Source: Sternotherus odoratus (taxonomy: Eukaryota > Chordata > Testudines > Kinosternidae). Taken from it: DNA of 64,000 nucleotides. Below are positions 23,131 to 34,657 of this stretch, in pieces. Each line of letters starts with the position of its first letter. The stretch's first letter is position 1. The notes below the pieces were generated by a model. The model saw nothing but the letters and a program-made list of their open reading frames with translations, was not told the DNA's origin and did not search any database. Both the position numbers and the translations under genes were made by a program. The stretch covers positions 7,765,001 through 7,829,000 of the forward strand of contig JAVMKO010000006.1 in the NCBI GenBank assembly GCA_032164245.1, in the 5' to 3' direction.

Positions 23131-24267
23131 TGGAATCTGTCAGTGTAATAAATTAGGAGAAACGAGGGACAGCTTTTATACTTACTTAACTATGAGTTTT
23201 ACAAAATAGAATTGAGATTTTTGATTTAATATGCGTATTTTGGTTTAATTTCCCATTATAACATACACCACTTTGTTTTATTAATATTGTATGTGAAGAG
23301 TTTATAAAGATCTTCTCTGGCAGTGAGGATTAAAAGCTAGTAATCTGTATGTTAAGAAACATCAATTTAGGTTCAGGATTTCATTGGTATTGAGAGTTCT
23401 GTAGGGTAAGAAAATCTGATTGTGTGTGGTGTTGCAGGTTTCACAAGGAGAGCATATTAAGGTTAGCATGTTGATCATGCAAATAAAATGAAAGTGAGTG
23501 AATTTCAAATATGAAACGCAATCCAACAGCGTTAAGTGCTGGTGATGATTTGTAAGAATTTAATTTTTGCATGTGGAGTCAAAGTAATAGAGTTGCGTTA
23601 TCTTTTATAGGATTTAAGAAGTCACTCTTTAATTTTCTTTTAACATTGCAGCACTTCAAAGTAATGCGGGGTCACATTAAGCACAGTTAATTGCTGTTTA
23701 AATGCACGGTATTTTCCATTTCTCAGTAGACTTGCAATTTGTGAAACAATCCTTCTGTTTTCAAGAAGAACTTTACAGGAAATGAGACCACTGGAATCTT
23801 TGCACATAAAATACACACTTGTTTTGTTTGTAAGGAGAGAGCCCTTTACCGTTCTAGTTTTAATTTCAATGCGCATAGTTTCCCATGCAACTCTCACCCA
23901 AAAGCACTTAAAGGGAGACTCCCAATTTGAAGTCTTATTAGTTTCAACAAATAAGTTGTTAAGTTCCATGTGCTGCACATGGTTTCACAGTCATCACATT
24001 TTCCTGTCTTTAAATATTGTTCTTCTCCCCTTTTGCTGTTTGAAAGACCCACATGTCTCTCTCTCTCTCTCTCTCTGCGTGTGTGTGACACACAAAGGTA
24101 GCCTTTGCACTCCACTGACCCTGGGCACCCAGATGCCAGTCTGGTTCCCTAGATTACTTGAGAGCTGCCTAAAGGGCCAGTAGAGAAGTCAGGGACTGGT
24201 GGGAGGAGTCCCTGGCTCTGTCACTGTGCTGATGTCCCTAGACTCTGTGGTGCCCAGAGGTCTGGGA
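23131..24267. other. Intronic stretch with (TC)n(TG)n microsatellite
   Basis: A TC run at 24055-24076 passes into TG at 24079-24087. The rest is AT-rich and unassigned. Confidence 0.5.
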
Positions 24268-24275
24268 GTCTAGGG

Positions 24276-24917
24276 CAGGGGTGGGCAAACGACGGCACGC
24301 GGGCCACATCTGGCCTGTGGGACCATCCTGCCTGGCCCCGGTCAGGAAGGCTAGCTCCTCCCCCACCCCCTGAAGTTACGCCACCACGCGGGCAGCGCTC
24401 TGTGCGGCAGCGTGTCTGGCTCCGCATGGCTGCCAGACACACTGCTCTGAGCAGCCTGCTGAGGGTCCAGGGCCGGGGATTGGATAAGGGGTAGGGGACC
24501 TTGGGGACAGGGAGCAGGGGGCATTTGGATGGGGCGAAGGTTCTGGAGGGTGGTCAGGATGGAATGGGTGGGTTGGATAAGGCGTGGGAGTCCCAGGGGT
24601 TCGTCAGGGAACAGGGGTGTGGATAGAAGTCGGGGCAGTCAGGGGACAGGGAGCAGGTGGGGTGGTTGGGTGCGGGAGGTCCTGGGGGGCAATTAGGGTG
24701 GGGGGTCTCAGGAGGGGCTGGTCAGGGGACAAGGAGCAGGGAAGGGTTGGATGGGTCGAAGGTTCTGAGGGGGGCAGTCAGGGGTTGGTAAGTGGGAGGG
24801 GCTTGGATAGGGGGCAGGGCCAGGCTGTTTGGGGAGGCACAGCCTTCCCTATCCGGCCCTCCATACAGTTTTGCAACCCCGATGTGGCCCTGGGGCCAAA
24901 AAGCTTGCTCACCCCTG
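24276..24917. mobile_element. Non-autonomous hAT-type element, perfect 8-bp TSD
   Basis: Starts CAGGGGTGGGCAAAC, ends GCTTGCTCACCCCTG, and is flanked on both sides by GTCTAGGG (24268-24275 and 24918-24925). The inside is GC-rich and made of degenerate GGGGTTGGATAAGGGG-like and TCAGGGGACAGGGAGCAGG-like units, suggesting local tandem growth. There is no transposase. Confidence 0.9.
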
Positions 24918-25078
24918 GTCTAGGGAGCAGCTCTGTGCGCGCACGTTGGTATCTGACACCGTCATGCAATAGAAGCGGTGGATGGGGAATTGTGGCATTC
25001 CCTGTTCCCAGGGTGAGGTAGACAGTCTGTCCTTAAGTTTTGAATGAATTTCTAGCAGTAAGATTGAATACTCTAGAT

Positions 25079-25388
25079 CAGTGGTCCCCAACCCCCGGGC
25101 CGCGGACCGGTACCGGTCCGTGGATCATTTGGCACCGGGCCGCAGCTGCCTTCGGTTCAGTGGCACCGCCGGTCTCTCAGCGCCGCTGGGTACTTCCTGC
25201 CCTTATATGTCCGCCGAAACGCCGCCGCCGTGGTAGCTTCCGTATCGGAGGTAATGTATTCGGCGGCATTTCGGCGGACATACAAGGTTCCGCTGCGCCG
25301 AGGAAAAAAAATTAGGGTTGCCCCGGGCCGCAGTACAATTGTAGAAGCGTTGACCGGTCCGCGGTCATTCAAAGGTTGGGGACCACTG
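25079..25388. mobile_element. Non-autonomous hAT-type element, perfect 8-bp TSD
   Basis: Starts CAGTGGTCCCCAACC, ends GGTTGGGGACCACTG (perfect 15-bp termini) and is flanked by CTCTAGAT on both sides. At 310 bp it carries subterminal GGACCGGTACCGGTCC and an internal inverted pair around TGTCCGCCGAAACGCC / GGCGGCATTTCGGCGGACAT. Clean ends suggest a fairly young insertion. Confidence 0.93.
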
Positions 25389-25396
25389 CTCTAGAT

Positions 25397-26034
25397 AATG
25401 GAATATGTGATCAAAGGAGACAGCTGACGCACGGCCAGCGAAGGTCTCCCCGAGATAAAACAATAGATAAAACACCAACATGGAGAGGGAGGCGGGGAAT
25501 GAGAAGGCCCAACAAGGACTGTGGAGCAGGGAGTTCACCCACATAGCCCTTGTCCTTCTGTGATTGGGACCAAATTGGGCTGATTCTCGTCTCATTCTGC
25601 TGGCTTAGTCCTGATTTGCACCAGTGTAAGTGAGAGCAGGATGTTTATTTGCCTGGGAATTGGATAAATACTGGATCGCTCATATAATAACCTTGAGCAG
25701 TTCCAAACTGTTCTCACAGCTGTAGTGTAAGCAGACCTGGGCCATCCCCAATGCCTAGCCGTGCGGGGTGAGGTTAGTTTCATTTTGCTGTATTTGTTGG
25801 GTCTCATCCTTGACGCTGTCCCAATGATGCTGTGTGCCTTGTCCTGGACCCACGTGACTATGACTGTAGCATCAGGCCCTTGGGTTATAAGCCTTGCCAT
25901 TGTGCTATGGTTATTGTTTGTAGTGCCTAGAATCCCCAGTCCTACACTGTCATACATTAAGTGCTGGATTTCTTAGTTATTTTTCAAACTGTTTTCATTG
26001 TTCCATTATAAAGTTTACTCTGATCAGGTTGATT
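25397..26034. other. Unassigned intronic sequence
   Basis: No recognised feature. Confidence 0.5.
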
Positions 26035-26240
26035 CCTAGATTTTAAGGCCACCCAACACCATTGTGGTCATTAGGTCTGACCTGCTGCATAGCCCAGGCC
26101 AGAGATTTCCACCCATTTACCCCAGTCTTGAGCCCAGTAACTTGGATGAGCTGTACAGTCCTGTGTGGTCCTGCTGGCTTTGCCCGTGCCAACAGGATTG
26201 TTGTTTGGGCCAATGTTAGCAGTAGTAACAGAGCATTTGT
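26035..26240 (-). mobile_element. CR1 3' end fragment
   Basis: The plus-strand text TCTGACCTGCTGCATAGCCC then AGGCCAGAGATTTCCACCC is the reverse of the CR1 3' region seen better at 28128-29195. Confidence 0.55.
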
Positions 26241-28127
26241 ATCCGGAGTGCAGCATCTTCACATTTCAGGAATTCCTAGAACACATAATTGTGGCAATTT
26301 AGAACAATTTCCAACACGTTCTTTATTGTGTGTGTGACTTCTGCCCCAAAAGTTAGCCTTAGTTGGCATGATCATGTTACTTTCCTTTCCAAATGGCATC
26401 ATGACGGAGGAGCTGGAGACAGACTTGCACAGTCAAAACCACCGGAAGCAAAGACCAACTCTTCTCAGCAGAGAGCCTACGGTAGTGACCCATGTGACAG
26501 TAACCAGAAAAAATAAAATTCCTCCTGAGTGCACTTCATTTTGTTTGCACTCCCTTTAATTCACTTGTTTGCCTGCAGATATATTTTGGTTTAGTTGCAG
26601 CTTTTGTAAAATGTAGACTATGAATATGGAGTTTTAATCAGAATGTAAGTTAATAATAACCCTAGCGAGTGTTGTGGAAGTGTAAACAATGCCGTGCTTT
26701 AAAGAAAGCTCCGAGTGTCTTTCAGATGAGGAGGGGGATGCCCTGGGGGAGTTGTGCACTCACACCTGCTTACAGTGGGCCAAATTGTGGCTCTGGCACA
26801 AGTCCAAGGTATGGGGCAGTGCTTCGTTGCACTGTCTCAGGAATAGCCCTGGAGGGTGACTCTGACTCCTGCTTCCCCATGCCCTGGTGGGGAGATACTC
26901 TGACAGGTCTTATTCCTGGCACAACATCCACCCCTTTTGCGTGTCAGGTAGTAAGCTGTGGGGCAGAATCAGGCTCTGCCCATTCCACACCTCAAACCAC
27001 CTGGGTGGAAAGAGGAGGAGCTGCTTTGTGGACGATGCTTCATTAGAAGTTTAATTTTCAAACAGAAAGGAAGAAAGAAGGGGACATTTTTTTTATAGTG
27101 ACGTGTGATTTTGTGTGTATAGGTCGGGGGTGTTCAACCAAGGATAGAGCTGGTTGGAATTTTTGATTTTTCCGTTTAAAATGCCCCAAAACTATGAAAA
27201 TGTTACAGTTGGTGCTTTATTTTTTAAATTGTGCTAAAAAATGCACACGTGCTTCAGGCTCCATCCTGCAGACCATTGCTCACGTGAGGAGTCTGCTTGC
27301 AGCTAATGGGGCTGCCCAGGTGAATAAGCATCAGTTCCTTGGAGCTAAGCCTGAGTCTGTTAAATCAGCCTGTAGTGCTTATGTGCCCTAATTTTCAGTG
27401 GTAGGCGGGCCTGTTGCAATCAGTGCCAACACAACTGACAACAACCCCCAAGTTCATGCAGCAAATCAGGTACGTCTGCAACAACGCGTCTGACTAGTGC
27501 ATGCAGTTGACTGATTGCATGAACAAATGCAGACGCTCATTCATGGTGTCAGCTTTTGCTAGTTTAACTTGTTTTGTACCTTGCTCTCCGAAGGACACGC
27601 AGCTGGAGACATGTTCCGGCAGATGAAACGTTCTAGCAAACTACAGGTGTAATCCAACTCCAATCAATGGTGGGAACATTGGTCCTTGTTTACTGGCAAG
27701 ACTTTTGGTTAACAGTGTAGGAGAGGAATTCACTCAAACTACGTCTCATTTAGTAAAAGCTTAAGGTGGGGACGGGACATAGGGAAGTTCACCAAAGCCC
27801 AGGGCATCTGAGGGAGAGCTCAAGAGAGAATGTTGCTTTAGGCTGAGTGAGGAGTAGGAAGGGGTCACATGGTTTCTGGGGCTATCAGAAGCGAGGGGGC
27901 CTGAGCGATGATTTTGGGGAAGAAGGAGTCCCACCCTAAAAAAAAAAAAAAAAAAAGTAGTGTTCCGAGACAATCAGAATGTGCCTCTTAAACAGAATTT
28001 CAGTGCAACTAGTTCAGAAATACCCATCAGAGTAAACTAATTGGCCTCTTGTTATTTTATTATAGTGCCTAAATAAACTTGCTCAGAACAAGAACTCATG
28101 GCTGAGTGTTCCTCCCTTTTTATTATT
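26241..28127. other. Intronic stretch with poly-A run
   Basis: Mostly unassigned. A GTTGGAATTTTTGATTTTTCC string at about 27150 is related to the T-rich repeat at 16.7 kb. An A run of about 19 bases stands at 27938-27956. Confidence 0.4.
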
Positions 28128-29195
28128 CCTAGATTCCAAGGTCGGAAGGGAGCATTGTGATCATCTAGTCTGACCTCCTGCATAGCCCAGGCCAGAGAAG
28201 TCTCCCAAAATAATCCCTAGAGCAGAGCTTTTAGAAACACATCCAATTTTGATTTAAACATTGTCAGTGACAGAGAATCTACCATGACCTTTGGCAAATT
28301 GTTCCACGTGTTAATTACCCGTCCCTCACTTTTAAGAATTTACACCTTTATTTCCAGTCTGAATTTATCTAGTTTCAACTTCCAGCCATTGGATCATGTA
28401 TACCTTTCTCTGTAGACTGAAGAGGTCATTATTCAATATTTGTTCTCCATATAGATATTTTTAGACTAATCAAGTCACCCTTAGTATTCTCTTTTTTTAA
28501 GATAAATTGATTGAGCTCTTTGAGTCTGTCACTGTAAGGCAGCCTTTTTTTAATCTTTTAAACATGTCCATGGCTTTTCTCTGAACCCTCTCCAATTTTT
28601 GAACATCCTTCTTGAATTGTAGGCACCAGAACTGAACACTTTATTCCAGCAACTGTTGCACCAGTGCCAAATATAGGGGTAAAATAACCTCTCCTATTTA
28701 AATGTCACCTGTTCACGCATCCCAGGATCGCATTAGCGCCTTTGGCCACAACGTCACACTGGGAGCTCATATTCAGCTGATTACCCACCACAACACCTAA
28801 GTCTATTTCAGAGTAACTGTTCCCCAGGATAGGGTCCCCCAACCTGTAAGTATGGCTTAATTCTCAGTTCCTAAACGTATATCTTTACCTTTTGCCGTAT
28901 TAAAATGCATACTGTTTGCTTGCATCGAACCCACTCTAAATCAGTAACCTGGTCTTTTTGTTGTTTGCCATTCCTCCAATTTTTTTGTCATCTGCAAACT
29001 TTATCAGTGATGAATTGATGTCTTCTTCCAGGTCATTGATAAAAATGTTAAATAGCGTAGGACCAAAAATTCATCCCTCTATGACCCTGCAGGAAACACA
29101 GTTGCTCAGTGGTGATTCTTCATTTACAATTACATTTTGAGACCTATTCATTAGCCAGTTTTTAATACACTTAATGTGTGCCTTGCTAATTTTCA
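28128..29195 (-). mobile_element. CR1 LINE 3' region, about 1.07 kb
   Basis: On the plus strand it starts TTCCAAGGTCGGAAGGGA, then ATCTAGTCTGACCTCCTGCA, ACTTCCAGCCATTGGATC, TTTCTCTGAACCCTCTCC and TTGTCATCTGCAAACTTTAT. All are the reverse of the well-known long CR1 3' region. The element therefore reads on the minus strand with its 3' end at 28128. Its 5' side is abutted at 29195 by a second CR1 copy. Confidence 0.85.
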
Positions 29196-29478
29196 TAGAA
29201 TCATTGAATATCAGGGTTGGAAGGGACCTCAGGGGAGGTATCTAGTCCAACCCCCTGCTCAAAGCAGGACCAATCCCCAACTAAATCATCCCAGTCAGGG
29301 CTTGGTCAAGCCTGACCTTAAAAACCTCTAAGGAAGGAGATTCCACCACCTCCTAGGTAACCCATTCCAGTGCTTCACCACCCTCCTAGTGAATTTTCCC
29401 CCCCTAATATCCAACCTAAACCTCCTCCACTGCAACTTGAGACCATTACTCCTTGTTCTGTCATCTGGTACCACCATA
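29196..29478 (-). mobile_element. CR1 LINE 3' end, second copy, nested or adjoining
   Basis: Starts CATAGAATCATTGAATATCA, the reverse of the ATTCTATGATTCTATG-type octamer tail that ends CR1 elements, followed by GGGTTGGAAGGGACCTCAGG and AACCCCCTGCTCAAAGCAGG. Less diverged than the neighbour at 28128-29195, so it looks like a later insertion in the same orientation. Confidence 0.85.
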
Positions 29479-29940
29479 AGCGTGTGGACGGGGTGTCCTG
29501 GGTGTGCCCAGGCACATCCTAATGCGGGGTGGGCAAGCTCGTCCTGCCCGGCCTGCCTGAGCTCCCAGCCAGGGAGGCTCCCCCCGACCCAGACCCTGCC
29601 TTTCCCCTTCCCCCGGCACCTCAGTGCCCCACGTCCAGGTGCGGCCCTGGACAGCATTGTAGTGGCATGGCTCCGGCGGGACCTGAGCTCCTGCCGCTCG
29701 GAACGGCATGGTCAGGGGGCGGGGCTGCGAGCTCCGGTGGGCTGAGTGGCAAGAGCTCAGGCCCCGCTGGAGCCATATCGCTGTAGCGCTGTCCAGGGCC
29801 TCTCCTGGACGTGGCGCAATGAGGCTCCGGGAGAGGAGGGAGGCGGGAGGTAAGCAGTATGGTAAGAGGGACGGGGGGACTGGATAAGGGGCAGGGAGTC
29901 CTGGGGGCAGTCGGGAGGGGTGGGGGTTGGATGGGGCGGT
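29479..29940. repeat. GC-rich repeat block resembling hAT MITE interiors
   Basis: Includes GGTGGGCAAGCTCGTCC and GGACTGGATAAGGGGCAGGG, as in the inside of the hAT-type element at 24276-24917, and an inverted pair around GGGACCTGAGCTCCTGCCG / GAGCTCAGGCCCCGCTGG. Ends and target duplication are not resolved. Long ORFs on both strands here reflect composition. Confidence 0.4.
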
Positions 29941-30850
29941 CAAGTCCAGTTCAGCCTTCTTTCTAATTTATCACCATAGGTTCAGATGGCATTAATGTTA
30001 GGAAATGCTGCTTAGTGCTTAATCTTTAGCATTTTCCTTCATACTGTTGATTCATTACTAGTATGTGACTGACTGCTCTTTATACACTACTTTATTTTGC
30101 AAAATCATGCAAAATCACTCATATATGGTAGTTAAGTTCTCAGCTTAATTTTCTTTCAAGCGCTTCCTGCCCTAAAAACATCTAGAATTCATTTGGTTTG
30201 CCTTAATTTATATTTTAATTTTAAATTGGGAAGTAAATGTCAAGGATGTTATTAGTTTCTTCCTTTTATTATATTATAAAGTTTTCTAGCAAGCAGATAA
30301 AATGGGGATGCTTTACAATGTTCACAGCTGTTTGCTTGTATGTTATATTCTCTGTGTGCATGCAGACATATTTAAATGTAAGTAATTCCAATATATTTAT
30401 ATTTGAATCCTCTAGTTGTATACTGCTGAAAGATTATAGACGAGGAGAAAGATTATTGTAATAAAATGTTTGTATACATTTCTCTTTTAATCAGCATGTA
30501 TTATATTGTATTCATATGTGACCAACCATATGTGGGACGTTGAGATTGGAGGAAAAATGGGAAACATCAAAATAATGTTTCAACAACAACCACAACTTTA
30601 AACTTAATCTGAATTAGGAAAAACTAAAGAGAACTGTTACATTTTGCTCAGCCAGTGTCCCCATTGCAGTCATCATGTTATCTACAATGATGGAGAATAA
30701 GGGAGAGAAATACTTGCAAGGAAGCATTTGTGTGCTGCTTATATTATAGCACACTGTTTCTATATAGAAGGGGTTTGGCAGAGTTCAGTAGATGGAAGAG
30801 AAACCTCACTTCTTAGTGATAAAATTAATATAAATGATCCTATATTTAGA
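29941..30850. other. Unassigned AT-rich intronic sequence
   Basis: No recognised feature. Confidence 0.5.
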
Positions 30851-30855
30851 GTGCC

Positions 30856-31249
30856 TGTAACAGGGTGCTCGCTCAGAGGATCAAACCAGGCCCCTGTTAG
30901 CCCTGACCAGGGAAAAGAAGCTGCTAGTTGGAGCTGACTGGGAGGCCACGCCCAAATTACCTGAAGGAGACACCTGCAGGCTTGAGGAGCCAGCTATAAA
31001 AGCTGGCAGGAAGGAAGCCAGGGAGGAGAGGAGGAGGAGAGCAGGGAAACAGGAAAGGGAAGAGCGTGGGGCTCTGTATCCCTGTGGGCCGGGAACTGAG
31101 CTGTCTTCCTGAGCAGTGCTCTGTTGAACTGTATATATTGTAAATAGTAGGTGGTGGGGACAAGACACAGCCAATAAAGTACACGGGTGCTGCACATACG
31201 GAGGTCTCCAGTGGTGTTTGTGAAGAGGACCGGCAAGGGCCCAGTTACA
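30856..31249 (+). mobile_element. Solo LTR with perfect GTGCC duplication
   Basis: A 394-bp LTR begins TGTAACAGGGTGC and ends CCCAGTTACA, flanked by GTGCC at 30851-30855 and 31250-31254. It has a TATA box TATAAAA at 30995-31001 and AATAAA at 31173-31178, in the usual U3-R-U5 order. With no internal genes it is the product of recombination between two LTRs of an old endogenous retrovirus. Confidence 0.92.
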
Positions 31250-31254
31250 GTGCC

Positions 31255-31966
31255 AATAAAGTATGCCAGGTGCTTTTACAAACTGTAAGAAGACAAAGGG
31301 TGAAATCTTGAAAATCCAGGGATTTTTTGCTGTGGATTTCAATGGAGACCAGATTTCACTCAAAGTCTGTCCTGAAGAACTGGAAACCTACGTAATTCGT
31401 TGACTATTTCCCACACTTCCTTTGGTCGTGTTAATTTCCAGTAAATATGTTATTATGTAAGGTGTGTTCTCTGTCTCTTGACTTGTTTTTACATTTCTCA
31501 TTCATTAGAATAAATTTTTGGTATAAGCTGTATAGAAACGAAGTAGCATATCACCTCTCCTTCTTAACGTGTTACCATTTGAATAAGTCCGATTAAAACT
31601 ATTACTTCTTATTTGATCAGTTGAGGTGCCCTGCATGTTGCGAAGAAGGATTTGTTCGACTCTTCCAGCTATGTCTTTGTGGCTCTCTTCCATGGATCTG
31701 CATGTGTGCACATCTTAGCTATTGAAAAATGTTTCCTTGTATCACCTGCCAGCTCCTCCCCTGTGGTTTGAAAGCTGCTCCTTGTTTCTTGCCTTTTTTG
31801 TAATTAGGCTCTACAGAAGCTTCCTCCACTAAGCTTTGGAGTCTCATCCTGGTTGAACATATAAACATTTTGTTTTTTACTGGACTAACTTCTGTTGGCT
31901 AGAGAGACAAGCTTTTGTATTTATGCGGAGTTCTTCTGCAGGTCTGGGTAATGTACTTAGGATGTC
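31255..31966. other. Unassigned intronic sequence
   Basis: No recognised feature. Confidence 0.5.
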
Positions 31967-31970
31967 ACAG

Positions 31971-32993
31971 GGCAGTTCTACACTTAAAATGCAGCATCGG
32001 CACGGTTGTATCGATACCGTTGCACTGCTGTCGTGCTTAAATGAAGATGCCCCTACAGCGACGGGAGAGCTTCTCCCATCAGCATAGTTAATCCATGTTC
32101 CTGAGAGGCGGTAGCTGTGTCAATGGGAAGAGCTCTCCTCTTGATATGGTGTTTGCTACATGGGGGTAGAGAGGGAAGGTTAGGTTGGTGTAATTGTGTT
32201 GCTCTGGGGTTTGAATTTTTCACATCCTGAATGATGGAGTTATATCGATATAGGCAGGACCATTCCTGGCCATTTGGGTGCCCTACACAGCCCCCCCTCC
32301 CCATGAGAGTGCTGTGTGGGGCCCCAGGCCTCTCTCCTCCCCCTCCCCAGAGTTTGTGGGGCAGGAGCTGTGGGGGGCCACTTTTGCAGGCCTCACAGGC
32401 CTAGAGTGGCCCTGGGGATTAGCGGGGGGCTAGGAGGAGTCTGCTCCGCTCCCCTCACCCTGACCCCAGCCATGTCACTCGGGGGTGGCAACTTGGGGAA
32501 AGAGATCCCCCCACATTCACCGGCAGGGGCAGAAAGCAAAGCAGCCCAGCTCCAGCCCGCTCTACTCCGCCAGCTCTCAGCCATGGTGCTCCGCTTCCTG
32601 CTGGTGAGAGTCGGGGGCGGTCCTTTCCCCAACCCAAGCTGGGGCCGTGTCGCTCTGCTTCCCACCGCCGGTGAGTGCAGGGTCGCTGGGGGAAGAGGTG
32701 CAATGGGGTGGGCCGGGGGCAGAGTGGGGGGAAGGGTAAGAAGCAGGACGGAGGGAGTTATCCAGGGCCCCACGCCCCCCTAGGGACGGCCCTGCCCCTT
32801 GTAGTGGATGCAGCCCGCGGGGGTCAGCTGAGGGATAGGGCTGGTGCTGCCGCGTATGCATCACACAGCTGCCTAGGGAACTATGAAATTTGGGGCAATT
32901 TGGTGACCCAAATTTCCTGGTGCCCTATGCAGCTGCATATGCTGTGTATGCCTAAGGACGACCCTGGATATAAGTCTGTAGTGTAGCCCTGCC
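31971..32993. mobile_element. MITE split by a hAT insertion
   Basis: The left end GGCAGTTCTACACTTA and right end TAGTGTAGCCCTGCC are inverted copies, with ACAG directly repeated outside both (31967-31970, 32994-32997). A hAT element occupies 32255-32966. Removing it and one 8-bp duplication leaves a MITE of about 300 bp, the same size as the GTCTACAC-type elements at 42855 and 61265. Confidence 0.65.
32255..32966. mobile_element. Non-autonomous hAT-type element nested in a MITE
   Basis: Starts CAGGACCATTCCTGGCCA, ends TGCCTAAGGACGACCCTG, flanked by GATATAGG and GATATAAG (seven of eight bases). The inside is GC-rich with no transposase. Confidence 0.75.
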
Positions 32994-32997
32994 ACAG

Positions 32998-33434
32998 TGA
33001 AATACAAGGTGGAACAGATTGTTTTTCATAAGTAGTTGACACATATTTCAAGGGACTGTTCAGGGTAAAGTGGCCTGTTGTCCCCTCTCCAGTCATGGGG
33101 GGAAAGGGAAAGAGGAGGAGGAGGGGAAGCTGGGGAGGAGGTTAAGTGGGTAACAGCCATATCCAGTGTCTTTGTTCAATCCATGATTTTTAGTATCTGG
33201 CAAAGTTATGAATTTAAGCTCCCAGGCTCGTCTTTTACAGGTGTTGTTCAGGTTTCCTTTGAGGATAAGGACTGAGAAGTCAGATACAGAGTGATCACTT
33301 TGTGAAAAGTGTTCACCTGCAGGCAATATGGAATTTTTTATCATATACTTAATATTAAAAGTAATTTTTAATGCAATACAACTAACAAGTACTTTTGCAT
33401 AAGACCCCCTTTATTGTAGCACAATCTCTGGTAT
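32998..33434. other. Unassigned intronic sequence
   Basis: No recognised feature. Confidence 0.5.
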
Positions 33435-33600
33435 AGGTAACAAAGTCCTGTGGCACCTTAAAGACTAACTATAAAGTTTTGAAGCATAAGCTTTCATGGG
33501 CTAACGAAAGCTTATGCTTCAAAACTTTATAGTTAGTCTTTAAGGTGCCACAGGACTTTGTTACCTCTGCTATTCCAGACTAACACGGCTACCTCTCTGA
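33435..33600 (+). mobile_element. Fold-back Penelope-like repeat copy
   Basis: A perfect 61-bp inverted repeat (33435-33495 with 33506-33566) encloses a 10-bp loop, ATGGGCTAAC. The right arm reads GAAAGCTTATGCTTC and on to AAGGTGCCACAGGACTTTG, the Penelope-like tail, and continues past the hairpin through CCAGACTAACACGGCTACC. The left arm is an inverted copy of the same tail. Confidence 0.85.
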
Positions 33601-33904
33601 TTCTTAATCTCTGGTACAGTGATCCTGGCAGATTGTTTTCTTTAATGGAGAATTTGACATCTAGCTTGTACTGGTATATAGACACAGAATGACCCATTCT
33701 GTGCTCACTCAGTCTAAAAAGAGTTCTCTTTTTATTTCCATAATCTTCAGGATACACATAAGTGGGTACTTTATAGTTAGAAATAAAAACAAAAGTTTCA
33801 TCGACACTAATGATCTTACAGGAGAAGGTTCCCAAAATCTCTTACCGAGAATACGTGACTGGATTATTGCACAAAATGATGGTTGACTCATTTGGATGTA
33901 TTTG
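33601..33904. other. Unassigned intronic sequence
   Basis: Follows the fold-back repeat; no recognised feature. Confidence 0.45.
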
Positions 33905-34516
33905 CTAAGGGCAAATTTGCTGACTGTTCCTGATCACTTTCCTCTCCTTGAAGTGCTTCAGAATTGATTCCTCGAGGACATGTTCCATGATTTTTCCAGG
34001 GACTGAGGTGAGGCTGACTGGCCTGTAGTTCCCTGGATCGTCCTTCTTTCCTTTTTTAAAGATATGCACTACATTAGCCTTTTTCCAGTCATCCGGGACC
34101 TCCCCCATTCTCCATGAGTTTTCAAAGATAATGGCCAATGGCTCTGCAATCACCTCCGCCAACTCCTTTAGCACCCTCGGATGCAGCGCATCCGGCCCCA
34201 TGGACTTGTGCTCATCCAGCTTTTCTAAATTGTCCTGAACCACTTCTTTCTCCACAGAGGGTTGGTCACCTCCTCCCATGTTGTGCTGCCCAGTGCAGTA
34301 GTCTGGGAGCTGACCTTGTCTGTGAAGACAGAGGCAAAAAAAAGCATTGAGAACATTTGCTTTTTCCACATCCTCCATCACTAGATTGCCTCCCTTATTC
34401 AGTAAGGGGCCCACACTTCCTTTTCCTGTCAGGTCCTTTTTAATTTCTGCTAGATCATGGAATCCGTACTTGCATTGGTGAGCAGTGACTTGCACAAGCG
34501 GTCCCACTGGAGTCAA
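33905..34516 (-). pseudogene. CR1 LINE ORF2 fragment: start of reverse transcriptase domain
   Basis: A 203-codon minus-strand frame contains, in order, ANVLNAFF, KSMGPDALHPRVLKELAE, GEVPDDWKKANVVHIFKKG, DPGNYRPVSLTSVPGKIMEH and ILKHF. This is the linker and first reverse-transcriptase blocks of CR1 ORF2. It stops before the catalytic YADD motif, and both the 3' part of ORF2 and the 3'UTR are missing, so it is an internal fragment. The frame is still open, which suggests a fairly young copy or chance retention. Confidence 0.92.
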
Positions 34517-34528
34517 TCAGGTTTGATT

Positions 34529-34647
34529 GGGCTGACCAGACAAGTGTGAAAAATCGGGACGGGGGCAGGGCTTATTAGGAAACTATATAAGAAAAGGCCC
34601 CCCCAAATCAGGACTGTCCCTATACAATCGGGACATCTGGTCACCCT
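34529..34647. mobile_element. Short MULE-like element of about 119 bp
   Basis: Ends GGGCTGACCAGACAAGTG and GACATCTGGTCACCCT are imperfect inverted copies. AGGTTTGATT is repeated directly on both sides (34519-34528 and 34648-34657). Target duplications of 9-10 bp are typical of Mutator-like elements. Inside, AAAATCGGGAC is answered by TACAATCGGGACAT. Confidence 0.7.
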
Positions 34648-34657
34648 AGGTTTGATT

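Noticed and set aside
29328..29943. Proline/glycine-rich ORFs on both strands
   Set aside because: They start inside a CR1 tail and continue into a GC-rich repeat block.
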